Source: Mesostigma viride (lineage: Eukaryota; Streptophyta; Mesostigmatophyceae; Mesostigmatales; Mesostigmataceae). From it: 64,000 nucleotides of DNA. The notes under the pieces are model-generated. The model worked only from the letters and a program-made list of their open reading frames with translations. It ran no database searches and was not told where the DNA came from. Of the stretch, positions 1 to 10,869 are shown in pieces. The stretch spans positions 3,221,701 to 3,285,700 of the forward strand of contig RPFO01000406.1 of assembly GCA_009746045.1 (NCBI GenBank). Reading direction: 5' to 3'. Position 1 is the first letter of the stretch; the number at the start of each line of letters is the position of its first letter. A program made the position numbers and the translations under genes.

Positions 1-180
1 GGCACGGGCAGCATGCTGACATCGAACAAAAATAAAATTAGCAAATGCTGGACTCCGCAGTGCCCTGTGAAGGTGGCCTGCTACTCGCATGGTTTGGATT
101 CTAATGCACCGTCCTGCCTAGCCAACGGGAACCACCAGCAACAGGCGCTGCCGCCAGCCTGCATGCGTCCAGGGGCTCAC

Positions 181-1698
181 CTTGAAGGGCGCGGTCAGGT
201 CGGTGAATGAGGCGGCCCCTGTGGCGCAGATGACGGCATTACTGCGGGGGCATGTGAGGGGGAAAGGAACAGGGGGCAAGCGAAGGGATGCATGGGACGG
301 GCAAGGGAAAATGAGCAAGAGAGAACGACCGCAACATGCCACAGGATGCCAGCGATGCATGGCCATCCACGACCCCCGCACAACTCCCGTCAGGGCCGCA
401 CAGGCGCCCGCCATGGCAGTCCATCATCGTGATGGGAGCGCGCACGTACCCATGCCCTGGGAGGACGACGGCAACAAACACCACAAGCTCCAAAAACCAT
501 CCAGGCAGTTACACCCCCGCTGACGCCGAATGGCCATCCGCTAGCTTAATTCTTCCCACCCGCAGAGGGGGGGGGGGGGGGGGGGCATGCCGTGGGCACC
601 GCCCTACTGCCAAGATGATGCAGCCACAGCACCCGCCCCCCCATCCCTCATACCTACCTAAAGCCCCCGAAACCCCAGCCTGCAAACCACACACACACAC
701 TCACACACTCACTCACTTACTCAACTGTGTCTGGCAACATGCACCGAGCCGACTGGCAAACAATTCTGTGTAACTAATAGCCGCAAGGTATGAAGAAAGG
801 CGAGAGCAAAGGTGTAAAAAATAGTACAAAGAAAGGTGCGGAGGAAGGTACAAAAGAGAAGTACAAAGAGAAAGTACAAAAGAAAAGTATAAAAGAAAAG
901 TACAAAAGAAAAGTACAAAACAAAAGTACAAAAGAAAAGTACAAAGAAATGTACAAAAGAGAAGTACAAAGAAAGGTGCAAAAGAAAAGTACAAAAGAGA
1001 AGTACAAAGAAGGGTACAAAAGAAAAGTACGAAAGAGAAGTACAAAGAGAGGTGCAAAAGAGAAAGTACGAAGAAAGGTATAACAAAAAGTACGAAGAAA
1101 GGTACAAAAGAAAAGTACAAAGAAAAGTATAAAAGAAAAGTACAAAAGAGAAAGTACAAAGAAAGGTATAACAAAAAGTAGAAAGAAAGGTACGAAGAAA
1201 ACCATCCAAGCACGCACCAGTCGCCAAACGCCCGGGCGACGGCCTGGTAGTTGTACACGTCGGCCTCCACCACCGCCGTGTCGGGTGGCAGCAACGACCG
1301 GGCCTTGACCGCGTTACGCACCAGGGCAACCACGGTGGCGCCCTCCGCCCTCAGCTGGCGCACGATCTCGCGACCTGTGCGCCCACTGGCACCGGCCACG
1401 AGCACCTTGAACCCTTCCATCGAGTGGTGCTTCTTCTTACTGTCCTGCTCCTTGCCCTCGCCCTTGCCCTCCTGCTTGGGTTCTCCCTCATCCGCTTTCC
1501 CCTCGCTCTTCTGCTTGTGTGCCCCCGCGTGTGGCGTATCGTCATGCTTTCCCTCCTGGGGCTCCTGCTTCTTATCCTGGGCCTCACTCGAGGCAGGTTC
1601 ACCCTCAGACGGTTTACCCGCAGACTCCCCTGAAGAATGCTTGCGACTGAACGCCGTCACGTCCACCCGGCGCGCTCCACCACGGAGCACCCTGCGGT
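181..1698 (-). CDS. Atypical short-chain dehydrogenase / NmrA-like NAD(P)-binding protein, 5' part of gene
   Basis: Two exons are visible. The upstream exon ends at 1218 (next bases GTGCGT) and the next runs 241-181 between CAG and GTGAGC. Their phases match (2 + 1 nt), giving the continuous stretch GDCNAVICATGA across a 975-bp intron. The N-terminal part is basic and then a Glu/Lys/Ser-rich linker, followed by KVLVAGASGRTGREIVRQL, a Rossmann strand with the GxxGxxG dinucleotide loop, and a VVEADVYN segment typical of atypical SDRs such as the TIC62/NmrA group. The long N-terminal extension could be a plastid transit peptide (inference). The upstream exon limit is uncertain: a possible acceptor lies at 1699-1700, but the frame stays open to 1870 through a 60-bp duplication. 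The rest of the gene lies beyond position 1. Substrate unknown. Confidence 0.72.
786..1200. repeat. Degenerate GTACAAA/GAAAG purine-rich tandem repeat in the dehydrogenase intron
   Basis: Irregular repetition of GTACAAAGAAAG and GTACAAAAGAAAA units of about 11-16 bp fills roughly 400 bp of the intron between 1217 and 242. It is strongly purine-rich on the plus strand. Open frames through it read as Lys/Tyr or Phe/Leu repeats and are not treated as genes. Confidence 0.85.
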
Positions 1699-1730
1699 CT
1701 GCACGGCCCCGTTGCACACCCGTTGCACAC

Positions 1731-1850
1731 CAGAGCACAAGGGCGAAGACAGCGGAGGACGGAGGATTTGCCACCCAATTAGCCACCCACCAGAGCACAA
1801 GAGCGAAGACAGCGGAGGACGGAGGATTTGCCACCAAATGAACCACATAA
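1731..1850. repeat. Two-copy 60-bp tandem duplication near the dehydrogenase 5' end
   Basis: The segment beginning CAGAGCACAAGGGCGAAGAC repeats at exactly 60-bp spacing (1731 and 1791). It differs at a few positions and diverges after about 56 bp. In the gene's frame it would encode the repeated peptide NPPSSAVFALVLW. Whether it is coding depends on the unresolved first exon. Confidence 0.8.
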
Positions 1851-3343
1851 TTGGCCACCCAATTGGCCACCCAATCACTAAAATAGCCTGAAAATCTGGG
1901 CTGACAGGCGCTTACTTTGGTTGTTGCCTGGCATCTATGCCCTTGAACAACGGAGGTGACTAATTATGAGACTAGAAAGCACAGCTGCTTCACTCTCACA
2001 AAACGTGACAGTGGCACCATATGGTGGTACACGCATGGATTACACGGGCCCGGTTGCCAGTAGCACAAACCGCTCCTGTAAACAGCCTTCACACCCACCG
2101 GTGCTTTTAGTGTGCATGGACGCTAATGGGTATCGAGCATGTAATATGGTCATGTACACATTACTGCATTGCTTTCAGGTCACAACTGCTGGAACCTTCA
2201 CCTTCAAAATCCACCCGATAGAAAACCATGCAACTTTCCTGAAGGACGTGGAGGTGAGGAACCCGTTAACACGTGCACTAACTAAACACCGTTGGCTGAC
2301 AGGTGTCTATTTCCTTCAAAAGTAGCATTTATCCCCCTTTTGCAAAGCAGTGGGCAGCCCAGCCGATCCAACCAGGCAATATCCTCACAACTACGTTATC
2401 GGTATGCTTAAGCGCCCCCGCGCGCGCCACTAATTGCAATTGGAACTAGCAGCATGCACATGAACCAAGGAGGATCAGCTCTATGCATGGAACCGCCGGG
2501 AAACAACCCCAACTCGTGACGAGAGGCTAGCAGCTACACGCAATCCGGCTTGGCTTGCACAAGATCAGTCTTGGGGTGACTCTGACAACTAATTCAAAGA
2601 TCCTGCGGTTGCCGACTGGGCTCGCGCCTCGCAAGTTCGGGCGCGTGCACCATTGCAATACGGTGGAAGGGCGTGCACCACCCACACAACAAGCAATAGT
2701 AGGTGGGGTTCCTTTGCAGATGACTCGCCTGTTCCTTGCCGAGAGTGGGCATTCAGCCGTAAGGGGGACCCAACTGGAAACCCCCCCCTCGATGCTTTCC
2801 TGGCCGGCTGCGGACAGGCTCTTGCGACACATCCTACCTCTGCGGTGGTCGCAGAAACGACTGGGAACATTGAAGCTGGTAGTGCGACACTTGCCATCCT
2901 TGATTATGTCCTACCCGACTTAAAACAAAAACTTTAAAACGGTAGCTTAGCAAGATAAATTGTGTAAGAAAGACACCGATAAGCTTGGCGTCCGGTACTG
3001 GCTGCAGACGTCGTCGTGTTGCCAATTTGCATCTTCCATATCATTCCTAGTCATCCTTGCTGGCCTCTGCTGATAGAACCACGTAGCGCGTTTGCAGGCT
3101 CCCGTACACAACCGTACACAGGAAACACGTCCACAAGCCTCGCTGCGACAGACAACAACAAGGAACCAGCGTGGCAGGCTTCGGAGTTCGGCCGGGAAGC
3201 TCTTCGGAAGTCGCTACAGTATAGTCTCTACCACGCCTGGTCACGCTACAGTATAGGACTACATAGTCGAGGTCTCTCTAGAGCTCTATCCAGGCTCTAT
3301 CTAGTCTCTGCTCAGTCTGCTGCCCATGTGCGGCGTGGGATAC

Positions 3344-3425
3344 AACTACACGTAACTACACGTACCTATGTACACGTAACTACACGTAACTGCACGTAAC
3401 TACACGTAACTACATATAACTAACT
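3344..3425. repeat. ACTACACGTA decamer repeat
   Basis: Roughly seven imperfect copies of ACTACACGTA/ACTGCACGTA occur in tandem, ending in ACTACATATAACTAAC. No coding potential is seen. Confidence 0.8.
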
Positions 3426-3499
3426 AACAAACCACGCTGGCGCTACTGTACTGTAGTCGCTACACGTCGGTTACGTGCGTCAGCATTGGGACGTGCCGT

Positions 3500-3582
3500 G
3501 GCTCCGTCGCACTGTGAGCTCACGCCTTTAAGGACACAAAAAATGTGTCCTTAAAGGCGTGAGCTCACAGTGCGACGGAGCC
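3500..3582. repeat. Perfect 39-bp inverted repeat with 5-nt AAAAA loop
   Basis: Left arm 3500-3538 and right arm 3544-3582 are exact reverse complements, separated by AAAAA. Transcription in either direction would give a 39-bp uninterrupted RNA duplex. It has no visible terminal motif or flanking duplication that would assign it to a transposon family. Candidates are a fold-back element, a small-RNA hairpin precursor, or a recent inverted duplication. Confidence 0.95.
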
Positions 3583-4380
3583 AACACGCCTTTTAGGACC
3601 TTATACAGCACCTTATCCCTACTCGAAAAGCCGTAAGGGAAGCGTAGGCTAGCGTAGGGTAGTCTGGCAGTCAGCCTTCTTTATGTACATTTGTGCACGC
3701 GCACGTTGATTTTGCGTAGGTATACTTTGGGAGGGGCCGGGGCCACCGTTTCCGCCCTGTGTCGTATTCAATCTCTCCTGTTTCCGCTCAAGAAGAATCA
3801 GGGCGATCGATCCAAGGGCTACCTAGATTTGGGCAGGCTGCCCATGCAGCTACTGGCCTTGTCCGCGGCTGGTTCTAGTCGTGTATGCATAGCCGCCCGG
3901 TCCCCTTGGTTGCTGTTATCTAGCTGACGATTGGAGATTATCTAAGTGGCGATGCCCGGCCGGCGTTTATTCCAACCTCCTGCGTTACCAACCAACCTGG
4001 CACGGTGCTTCCGCGGGGGGGGGCGGAACCCATGACTACGCATACAAGTCATCAGCCACACTAACGGGGCGCCTGTAGATCCTTGCGCGCGTCGTTATGC
4101 GCTTGACCTTCTAACTCGTCAGCTAAGTCGCTTGGACCTTCTTAGTCGCCGGCACTAGGGCTAGCGGCAAATGATTGTTCCTGGCACCCAGCCACAATGA
4201 TAGCACGGCCTCGTCTGGAAAGCGATAATCGCTTCTTATAGTGCACGGGAATCGGGCTCAATCATTTAGTCTACTAGTACCCAGACCAGTAGCAAATTGA
4301 GATCTACAGCACATTGCTGGTGTGGGCGGTTAATTCACCTCAGAGCCGTGTCTTGATCTCAGAGTTGTGACATTATCCTC

Positions 4381-7300
4381 ATGACCGTCACCCCAGCAAC
4401 GTCCTGCCAGCGTTCCCTGGTCGCACTGGCCGTAACACGGTACTGTCTTGCGCTGCTGCTACTACTGGCACCTGTAACCCAAGACATGGCCCTGGTGGCG
4501 GCGACCCAAGCAGCCAGCCGTAGCAGCCAAAGCAAGCTGTGGTTGTCGCTGCTCCCTGTGGCCCGCCCCGCCACCGACGCGGCCCACTGCATGTGGACGG
4601 GGTGCGACCGAGGCAACTGTAACTATGAGGACGGCGCCTGCCACTGCCAGTATGGGTTTGGCGGCGCGCGGTGTGACCAGTACCTGCTGCGGAGCTGCTA
4701 TTTCGGGCCGACAGATGGCAAGGGGTGGGCGCCCCCGCGCGTGCCGCCCAGCTTCACCAGTGTGTGGGACCGCAACGTGCTGGTCTCCTGCTTGTGCTTG
4801 GCCGAGCTCAAGTATGCCAACGGTCCGAGAGTGCAGCTCAACGTGAGTGCTGCGCGCAGAGTGTGGCAGGACTCAGCATGTGTTGTGGATGGGGTGGCAT
4901 GATATATACTCAATATAGCACCTTAGTGAACATGGCACACAATTGGGGGTGTTTATTGGGTGTCAAGTGTGCAATGATTGGGGCCTGGAACTTGTACTTG
5001 TGTGAATGAAGGCAAGCGTTCACCAGGGGATAGGGGGGGCGGGATGGTGGGGGGGTATGAGGGGCAGGATGGTGGGGGGTATGAGGGGCAGGATGGTGGG
5101 GGGTATGAGGGGAAGGATGGTGGGGGGTATGAGGGGCAGGATGGTGGTGGGGTATGAGGGGCAGGATGGTGGGGGGGTATGAGGGGCAGGATGGTGGGGG
5201 GTTATGAGGGGCAGGATGGTGGTGGGGTATGAGGGGCAGGATGGTGGGGGTATGAGGGGCAGGATGGTGGGGGGGTATGAGGGGCAGGATGGTGGGGGGT
5301 ATGAGGGGAAGGATGGTGGGGGAGTATGAGGGGCAGGATGGTGGGGGGGTATGAGGGGCAGGATGGTGGGGGGTATGAGGGCAGGATGGTGGGGGGTATG
5401 AGGGGCAGGATGGTGGGGGGTATGAGGGGAAGGATGGTGGGGGAGTATGAGGGGCAGGATGGTGGGGGGTATGAGGGGCAGGATGGTGGGGGGGTATGAG
5501 GGGCAGGATGGTGGGGGGGTTATGAGGGGCAGGATGGTGGGGGGGTATGAGGGGAGGATGGTGGGGGGTATGAGGGGAAGGATGGTGGGGGGTATGAGGG
5601 GCAGGATGGTGGGGGGGTTATGAGGGGCAGGATGGTGGGGGGGTATGAGGGGAGGATGGTGGGGGGGTATGAGGGGCAGGATGGTGGGGGGGTATGAGGG
5701 GCAGGATGGTGGGGGGGTATGAGGGGCAGGATGGTGGGGGGGTATCAGGGGCAGCGATGAGCCAAAGGGATGAGCTGCAGGGGGTTCATGAGACCGGTGT
5801 GCATCCGTCAGTGGAGGCAGCCGGGACTGGACGCTCCCGTGCCAGGCAGGCAACCGGAGCGCAAACCGCAGTCTCTGCGACCATCAACATGGCATGCACT
5901 AGAATGGTTGCGCATTGCCAACCAGGTGCTGCTAATCCCGGGCGTGGTGCCAGGGGTAAGCGAGAGGGGCACCCGTTGGTTCCATTCACTGGTCAAGAAA
6001 GGCCTCAGTCGTCTGCGTCGCCTGGCGCTCATGGATCCATGCTCAAGCGCAGGGGTTCCATAAAGTGGCAGCGTAAGAGGAAACTTGCAGGATTTTATGG
6101 CACGGGAGCCGGTTATTTGTGGAATTTATGTCTTGGGGGGTTGGCCACTGGTGGTGGGCCAGGCCAGAGGTCACCTTGCGTCATTGGCATTGCACGGATT
6201 GTTTACCGGATTGTTTTAAATATCTCGCGTGCGTTTTCTGACCCATGTGCACCATGTCCACAACACATGTACCCACACATACACACGCATGCACTCAAAC
6301 CACCCCTCTTGTCCCCCCTCCCCCCCTCCCCCCCCTTGTTGTATTCGCCCTCGCCACCCTCGCCACCCTCGCCCTCGCCCTCGCCCTCGCCCTCGCCCTT
6401 GCCCTCGCCCTCGCCCTCGCCCTCGCCCTCGCCCTCGTCCTCGCCCTCGCCCTCGCCCTCGCCCTCGCCCTCGCCCTCGCCCTCGCCCTCGCCCTCGCCC
6501 TCGCCCTCGCCCTCGCCCTCGCCCTCGCCCTCGCCCTCGCCCTCGCCCTCGCCCTCGCCCTCGCCCTCGCCCTCGCCCTCGCCCTCGCCCTCGCCCTCGC
6601 CCTCTCCCTGCCCCTCGCCCTGCCCCTCGCCCTGCCCCTCGCCCCTCGCCCCTCGCCCCTCGCCCCTCGCCCCTCGCCCCTCGCCCCTCGCCCCTCGCCC
6701 CTCGCCCCTCGCCCCTCGCCCCTCGCCCCTCGCCCCTCGCCCCTCGCCCCTCGCCCCTCGCCCCTCGCCCCTCGCCCCTCGCCCCTCGCCCCTCGCCCCT
6801 CGCCCCTCGCCCTTCGCCCCTCGCCCCTCGCCCCTCGCCCCTCGCCCCTCACCCCTTGCCCTCGCTGCCAGATGTGGCAAGACCACGAGTGTTTCGTGCG
6901 TGTGCCCTTGCACCGGGCTGTGGCGCGCGATCAGCTGGTGCGGATGCAGCACTCGGGCTACCACCCGGAGGAGCAAGCAGGCTACCATCCTGAGCGATCG
7001 AGCGACTACCCCCTGTCACAGCTATCGCGGGTCATGTGGGCTGACTTTGATGCTGAGACGTTTGTTGCTGCCTGCAGCCGCGCTGGGGGTCACGGCAAGC
7101 AGAAACCCAACAAGGGCAGCAGCAACGCGGGCGTTGACGACAACAGCAATGATGTGGATTTCGCTACCAATGGCACCAACATCAACCACATCCTAGCCAG
7201 CTTCGGCAGAGGCCTGAAGAAGGCCTGTGAGAAGCTGGTCGTTTCCTACGCCAGCAGCCACCAGAAGTGGCAGCAGGACAAGCTGCATAGGCCGCAGGCG

Positions 7301-8926
7301 TCCAACTGGGTGGCTGACGACGAGTGTGCACGCCAGGTCGGCAGCTGTCGACATGCCGCGAGTAACGACGGTGGCCTGCGGGGGAGAACAGCTGGTGTTG
7401 ATGGTAGCGCTACCCTGGCTCCATGCTGCGACCCTGCAGGGGGGCGCTGTCAGGGCCCCGCACCAGGCACGGAGGAGCGCACCCACTGCCAGTGCAACAA
7501 CGGGATGACGGGGGACCGTTGCGATACCCCCTGCCAGCGGGGATGCATCAATGACTGCTCTGGCCACGGCACCTGCTGGGCGCGCTGGTGCCTATGTGAC
7601 CGGGGCTGGTTTGGCATGGACTGCTCCAAGTGGGGGAACGCCAGTAGCTACCAGAAGCGGAGGGCGAATGGCCCCCTGCTGCCCCCTCCCCCCCCACCGC
7701 CGCGCCACGTGTCGGAGCTACGCATCTACGTGTATGACGTCCCCGCGTTTGTGCAGCACAACGAGCCCTGCTCTTCTTGCATCGACATGTGCGGGGGGCT
7801 CTACGACGCCGCCACCTACTTCCTCTCGCGCCTGCTGCGCGACGCGGGCCGCTTGACCCGGGATCCTGGCGAGGCACACCTCTTCTACGCGCCGCTGCGC
7901 GCGTACCCCATTAGTGGGAACGGGATGGAGGTTTCCCGCCACATCCGCGACGTGCTGTCTGTGATCCGGGACATGGGATACTTTGACCGCAGCGGCGGGC
8001 GAGACCACGTGTGGTGGGTCCAGCAGGATATCGGGGCCTGCAAGGTCACCCACCTCGTGCGGCCGGGGATTATCGTGGGGCACTACGGCCGGCTGGACGC
8101 GTGGAACGAGGCAGGGAACCACGGGGCGCACCACCCACCCTGCGTGGATCCTGGGAAGGACCTGGTCGTCCCTGCCATTGCGCCGGCGAGCACAGTGTGG
8201 GGGGGAGGGGTCATGAACGTGGCTGGCAGTGTGACGTACTTGCAGGACAAGGCTACAGCGCAGGCGCAGGCGGTGTTTCGTGATGGCTGGCAGCACGCGG
8301 ATCGTCCGACGTTCCTCTTCTTTTCGGGCGGTAACCGGCCGTTGGTGAACCCAGAGTGTGCGGACCCGGGCAATGACTCGGCCACCTGCAGGGATATGGA
8401 GTACGCGATGGGTATCCGTGCGGCGATATTTGCTTGGTTTGGGGAGAATGCGCGAGGCATGGGTGACGTGCAGATTAGTGCCCAGTATGCGAATGAACAG
8501 TACTACCCCAAGCTGCGCTCGTCCAAGTTCTGCCTTGATGTGCCTGGGTTTGGCTTCTCGGTGCGCATCCTGGACTATGTGGCATCCGGGTGCATCCCTG
8601 TGATAGTGCGGGACGACATCCTGTGGCCGTACGAGTCCTATTCATATGGAGGGGATGAGCGCAGCAACTGGCAGCAGGAGAGCCCGCAGGGGGAGTGGGA
8701 TGATTTGCCTAGGGTGCACTATCCTGAGTTCGCCGTGGCTTTCCGCAAGAAGGACATTCCCACCATGCTGGCTGCATTGCGAAACATGACTGTAAAGCGG
8801 GTTTATGACCTGCAGGCAGGGGTGCAGAGGGTTCACAAGGCATTTTTGTGGGATCATGAGTATGGGCTGGCGTACAATTACACATTGTATGGGCTAACTC
8901 GGTTGAGGGCAGCAATGAAGCTCTGA
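4381..8926 (+). CDS. Exostosin-family (GT47-type) glycosyltransferase with EGF-like modules
   Basis: Exon 1 is 4381-4842 (donor GTGAGT). It begins with a signal-anchor (ALLLLLAP region) and has an EGF-like module, [19 protein letters not shown]. The last exon is 6872-8926 (acceptor CTGCCAG): a second Cys-rich EGF-like region (about 7420-7640), a proline run, then the exostosin fold. Its landmarks are [45 protein letters not shown] and the C-terminal [19 protein letters not shown] followed by [17 protein letters not shown]. Such proteins are type II Golgi enzymes adding sugars to wall or secreted glycans; donor and acceptor cannot be told here. A middle exon 5781-5955 (CAG/GTAAGC) fits the last exon in phase 0, but its 175 nt do not fit exon 1, so the exon 1-2 junction or an extra exon is unresolved. 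A LINE begins 74 bp after the stop. Confidence 0.85.
5035..5750. repeat. 24-26-bp minisatellite in exostosin intron 1
   Basis: About 28 tandem copies of a unit read as GGGGTATGAGGGGCAGGAT plus GGTGG, with variation in G-run length and occasional GTTATG variants. The array ends about 30 bp before the candidate acceptor at 5780. Confidence 0.95.
6352..6858. repeat. CCCTCG hexamer then GCCCCTC heptamer array ending at the last exostosin exon
   Basis: A (CCCTCG)n block (about 6352-6603) passes through CCCTGCCCCTCG intermediates into a (GCCCCTC)n block up to about 6858. The array lies just upstream of the acceptor at 6870-6871 and probably supplies its pyrimidine tract. Long frames through it (Ser-Pro, Arg-Gly-Glu or Ala-Leu repeats) are treated as artefacts. 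Confidence 0.95.
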
Positions 8927-8999
8927 TCGTGAGATATTATGGCACGCCTGGCGGGCACACCATGGTTAAGGAAGATTCAACCTGCCTTTACCTTATCCA

Positions 9000-9553
9000 G
9001 CCTGGCCGGCACCTCGTTACGTGGGCCGGGTCCCGCGATGCTCGATGTCGCAACGCCCGCACCTTCAAAGAACAGCTAGTAGAGGATATGGGAGGCCTAG
9101 GCCTCGCCGTGATTTGGAACAAGATGATGGACAAGGCCAAGTGGGCCCAGGTAGTAGAGGACAACGACCCCTCCCCCGTGGGGAAGCGCCCGCGTGTGCA
9201 AACATACGGGAAGCACGCCAGACAGGTCCCCTAGGGTAGAGAGCTTTGTAGATAGATGTTGTAGATAGATTAGACCGGTAGAACTGTTTGCATCCATCCA
9301 TCCATCCATCCATCCATCCATCCATCCATCCATCCATCCATCCATCCATCCATCCATCCATCCATCCATCCATCCATCCATCCATCCATCCATCCATCCA
9401 TCCATCCATCCATCCATCCATCCATCCATCCATCCATCCATCCATCCATCCATCCATCCATCCATCCATCCATCCATCCATCCATCCATCCATCGGGGTT
9501 AATGCTCCGTGACTCCCCAACGGGGGCACGAGTCCAATTAATTAATAAATTAA
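9000..9553 (+). mobile_element. 5'-truncated family A LINE insertion in the exostosin 3' flank
   Basis: The 554-bp insert is flanked by a 12-bp target-site duplication, TTACCTTATCCA (8988-8999 and 9554-9565). It holds the end of a LINE ORF2 protein (reading through [20 protein letters not shown], to about 9234), then a 3' UTR with an expanded CATC microsatellite, the 3' hairpin CGTGACTCCCCAACGGG..., and a TTAA-type tail. The same ORF2 end and 3' UTR recur at 62118-62546. It begins 74 bp beyond the exostosin stop codon, so it may lie in that gene's 3' UTR. Confidence 0.88.
9286..9494. repeat. (CATC)n microsatellite, about 52 units
   Basis: An uninterrupted CATC/CCAT tetranucleotide run inside the family A LINE 3' UTR. 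The equivalent position in other copies has only a few units (about 29771-29790 on the minus strand; 62466-62485), so this array is an expansion of a seed carried by the element. Confidence 0.97.
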
Positions 9554-9593
9554 TTACCTTATCCACGTTTGTCGAGTCATCCAGGATGATGGA

Positions 9594-9850
9594 GATTAAT
9601 TAATTAATTAATTAGGAACATAACTCCGTTGGGAGTATCTGTAGCACATATCCCTGAGAAGGGGCATATGGCTTTTAATACATTCCAGGCTACTTCATGC
9701 AAGGGTGGGAATGTAAGCTTACCCTTGCTCTAGGTGCACCAGGGCACCTGCACCCTCATGATCTATCACGCTATGCCCAGCTAAGGGGGAGCATGTCATG
9801 TGGGGGAAGATTAATTAATTAATTAATTAATAGACATAATTAATCGAGCT
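9594..9850 (-). mobile_element. Family B LINE 3' end (minus strand)
   Basis: A TTAA tail at about 9594-9614 is followed, reading the minus strand backwards, by the hairpin ACTCC-CAAC-GGAGT and a 3' UTR that matches 58980-59180 in reverse complement. It includes the shared CCAGGGCACCTGCACC / GGTGCACCTAGAGCAAGGGT segment. No coding part is retained. Its upstream limit is unclear because other family B pieces follow to 10043. Confidence 0.75.
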
Positions 9851-9925
9851 CGGTGAACGGCGGGAGCTGGTTGGGGGGGAAGATCATCATGGCTATACAA
9901 GAGCTAGGGTATGGCTTCTCAGCAG

Positions 9926-9954
9926 CCAACGGGAGCACGAGTCTAATTAATTAA
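9926..9954 (+). mobile_element. 29-bp family A LINE insertion: 3' half-hairpin plus tail only
   Basis: The insert reads CCAACGGGAGCACGAGTC followed by TAATTAATTAA. It is flanked by the 10-bp duplication TTCTCAGCAG (9916-9925 and 9955-9964). It interrupts a minus-strand family B 3' UTR; uninterrupted family B copies exist at about 58944 and 61160. The 5' end of the insert falls in the CAAC loop of the terminal hairpin. Confidence 0.82.
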
Positions 9955-10043
9955 TTCTCAGCAGGGAGTGACTCCCTGCATGGGCACTGCATAATAAAAT
10001 AAAACTAGGCATCATCTGGAGGGTGGCTCATCATAGGCACACA

Positions 10044-10869
10044 TTAATTAATTAATTAATAGACACGTGACTGCGTCACGTGAGCATAAGTCCTCAGTGG
10101 GAGGGGAACATGGGATGGAATGGATGGTATAAGCTATCTAGGTCCTAGTTACAGGGGTGTGGGCACCGCGGCCCGAATCGCTATGAATGCCATACTTGGT
10201 CACACGCGGAGCCCCCACAGGCTTGGGGGTGGTCTCCTTCATCACTACTTGCCATCTATCCTTGCGCACCATCTGCCTCCATATTACAGACAAACCAGGA
10301 GGCTGCCCGGGGGTGAGCCCGTCACGTCTAGTGTAGCACATGTCCATGCCGAGTCTATCACGAAATGTCCACGGGTGGCGGCCCTGCCGCGCGCGGCTGG
10401 GGGCACGCCAGGTTAGGACATATCGCCCAGGCTGGGCGGGCTTGGTGCCAGCTAGTCTATCTGAGGCATCTACCTGATCTGTGCGGGCCAGGTGCCCGGC
10501 TAGGCCCAGGCGCCTGTGCCTAATAATGTGGGAAACATAGGGCAAATTAGCGTACAATCCCTCATTACTAATGTGCAAACCAAAGGGGATGTTAAGGGCC
10601 TTGCGCAGCATCTTGGTGACGGCGCCGTCGAGTCGTTGCTCCAGCTCCTGCGTCAGTGCCCACGTCTCGGCGCCGTAGGTCAGGATCGTCAGAATGACGA
10701 CCTTGAAGAGGTCACGCTTGACGATCCGGGGTAGGGCGGGGTTAAGCTCCACCAGCGGCGGTGGTCATGGAGGTGCGCCCACGCCATGCCGATCCGTGTC
10801 GTCATGTCGTCCTCGCAGTCGGGAAGCCAACTGCTGAGCTCAGCCTGAAGCGGCCTGAAGGAGGGTAGT
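10044..10869 (-). mobile_element. Family C LINE, 3' part of ORF2 and 3' end (minus strand)
   Basis: On the minus strand the frame encodes the thumb/C-terminal part of a LINE reverse transcriptase, including ILTYGAETWALTQELEQRLD, and stops at 10138. After it come a short 3' UTR, the perfect hairpin CACGTGAC-GCA-GTCACGTG (10064-10082) and a TTAA tail (10044-10060). Upstream, the same ORF continues degenerately (DDMTTRIGMAWAHLHDHR) to the Copia insertion site at 10869 and resumes at 18725. A second copy of this 3' end is at 27613-28048. Confidence 0.85.

Larger units (their letters stand above)
1871..4380. other. Intergenic region between the dehydrogenase and exostosin genes
   Basis: I see no convincing gene on either strand. 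Open frames here are short and of random composition. The recognisable structures are a run of CGTAACTACA-like repeats (3344-3425) and a perfect 39-bp inverted repeat (3500-3582). The promoters of the two divergently oriented flanking genes must lie here, but no clear element was recognised. Confidence 0.6.

Noticed and set aside
6229-7196. Long Ser-Pro, Arg-Pro or Gly-Glu repeat proteins
   Set aside because: They are translations of the CCCTCG/GCCCCTC arrays in an intron; the same applies to repeat frames at 9270-9529, 45199-46388 and 52529-53209.
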